Assembly: GCA_964541155.1 (NCBI GenBank) | Contig: CAZIPC010000004.1 | Location: forward strand, 124,001 to 188,000 | Length of the DNA: 64,000 nt | Direction of reading: 5' to 3' | Source of the DNA: UBA4416 sp964541155 | GTDB lineage: Bacteria; Bacteroidota; Bacteroidia; B-17B0; Aurantibacillaceae | Shown: piece after piece, positions 63,146 through 64,000 of the stretch | How the letters are laid out: the number at the start of each line of letters is the position of its first letter | How positions within the stretch are numbered: the stretch's first letter is position 1 | Notes under the pieces: model-generated | The model's database searches: none | What the model was told of the DNA's origin: nothing | Seen by the model: only the letters and a program-made list of their open reading frames with translations | Made by a program: the position numbers and the translations under genes

Positions 63146-64000
63146 TTAGTGTTTCTTTTTGTCAAAATCAACAACAATTGGAGTAGATATACATAAAGAA
63201 GAATATGTACCAATAATACGTCCAATTAATAAAGCAAAGATAAATCCACGAATGCTTTCTCCACCAAAAATAAAGATAACTAATAATACAAAGAATACAG
63301 TTAAGGATGTTAAGATAGTACGGCTTAATGTACTGTTTAAGGCATAGTTAATTAATGTATTACGTTCTTCGTTAGTAGCATCTGCATTTACATGCTCTGC
63401 TAAACGCTCACGAATACGGTCAAATACAACTACTGTTTCCGTCATGGTATATCCCATAACTGTTAAAATAGCGGCAATAAAATCTTGCCCAATTTCAAGT
63501 GAGAAAGGAACAATGCCATCTAAAATTGTATAAAATGATAATACCATTAACACATCGTGGAATAAGGCAACAACTGCTCCTAAACCATATTGCCATTTTT
63601 TAAATCGAACAACAATGTAAATAAACATTACTAAGCAAGAGAATAAGATAGCAGCATAAGCACCATATAAAATATCTGTTGCTATTGTTGGCCCTACTTT
63701 TTGCTGACTCACTAATTCATGTTTTACATTTAATGTATTTAATCCTTCATTTAAAGCTGTTTCAACTTCTGTATCTACAGTAGGAGAGTTGTCTGATACT
63801 CGGTAAGAAGTTGTAATTTTCATTTGATTGTTTCCACCAACAGTTTTAACTTCTAACGACGCATCTTTAAATGCTGATTTTAAAGATTGTTTTACGTCTT
63901 CTGTATTCATTTCTTTTTCAAAACGAACTTGATATGTACGCCCTCCTTTAAAATCAACACCTAATTTTAGTCCGCCATGAGCAAAATACATAATTGCACC
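63146..64000 (-). CDS. secDF: SecF part of the SecD/SecF translocase subunit (5' end beyond window)
   Basis: The visible 285 codons are the SecF half: LGVDFKGGRTYQVRF near the start, a short periplasmic domain, then VGPTIATDILYGAYAAILFS, LFHDVLMVLSFYTI, the conserved GYTMTETVVVFDRIRER and a closing GGESIRGFIFALLIGRIIGTYSSL. Five membrane helices are seen in this part. The frame is still open at the right edge (GAI before MYFAHGG), so the Met at 63989-63991 is internal. Bacteroidota usually have secD and secF fused, which is the likely state here. SecDF uses the proton gradient to pull exported proteins through SecYEG. Confidence 0.93.
   Translation of the reverse strand, partial: GAIMYFAHGGLKLGVDFKGGRTYQVRFEKEMNTEDVKQSLKSAFKDASLEVKTVGGNNQMKITTSYRVSDNSPTVDTEVETALNEGLNTLNVKHELVSQQKVGPTIATDILYGAYAAILFSCLVMFIYIVVRFKKWQYGLGAVVALFHDVLMVLSFYTILDGIVPFSLEIGQDFIAAILTVMGYTMTETVVVFDRIRERLAEHVNADATNEERNTLINYALNSTLSRTILTSLTVFFVLLVIFIFGGESIRGFIFALLIGRIIGTYSSLCISTPIVVDFDKKKH

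Overview
The window is a chromosomal segment from an AT-rich member of the Bacteroidota. The case rests on several independent signs: C-terminal sorting domains of the type IX secretion system (T9SS) on three surface or secreted proteins, a GldD lipoprotein, a PorE-like OmpA protein, a two-component-propeller sensor kinase with a LytTR partner, DUF4293 and Porin_10-type proteins, and promoters of the Bacteroidota form TTG-N17-20-TAnnTTTG. I cannot name the genus. A run of 100 N at 33968-34067 shows that this is a scaffold with a gap. I see no phage, insertion sequence, CRISPR array or rRNA; the content is mostly conserved core genes.

Layout. 1-1203: lipid A kinase lpxK overlapping a purine nucleoside phosphorylase cut by the window edge. 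1314-11503: a T9SS-sorted protein, a propeller sensor kinase and its LytTR regulator, a secreted DPP-IV peptidase, a porin and a membrane-anchored endonuclease/phosphatase-fold protein. 11537-18822: lolD, the PorE-like protein, a DUF985 cupin and metH. metH sits behind a SAM-I riboswitch with an intrinsic terminator and a visible antiterminator. 18823-25566: small proteins, an orphan OmpR-type regulator divergent from a T9SS-sorted M43 metalloprotease, pdxJ, a DCC protein coupled to a cytochrome-c/beta-propeller protein, RNase HI and tRNA-Lys(UUU). 25709-29425: a small unknown protein, then kdnA-kdnB-kdsA, the genes for Kdo and its 8-amino derivative. 29502-32122: a beta-flower repeat protein, folA, a 3'-5' exonuclease and gpsA.

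32141-39243 is one giant T9SS-sorted repeat protein of at least about 2,378 residues. It is split by the N gap and preceded by a 23-base TA dinucleotide tract that runs into its start codon. 39489-49601: gldD, ssb, pcrA, DUF1648, accC-accB, DUF4293, arginine decarboxylase behind a set of palindromes, and two related secreted proteins. 49762-64000: purL, der, carA, uvrA, a conserved hypothetical, a DnaQ-type exonuclease, ispH, a DUF721 protein, recF and the SecF end of a probable secDF fusion.

Themes that join the genes: envelope building (lpxK, kdnA/kdnB/kdsA, lolD, porin, PorE-like protein, gldD, secDF), surface secretion (three T9SS cargos), one-carbon and nucleotide metabolism (metH, folA, purL, carA), and DNA repair (pcrA, uvrA, recF, ssb, exonucleases). 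No wholly new system is evident. The strongest leads are the possibly phase-variable giant surface protein, the Kdo8N operon with a repeat-like insert before kdsA, the SAM riboswitch switch architecture, the palindromes before arginine decarboxylase and a non-ATG membrane-anchor start at 11354-11536.
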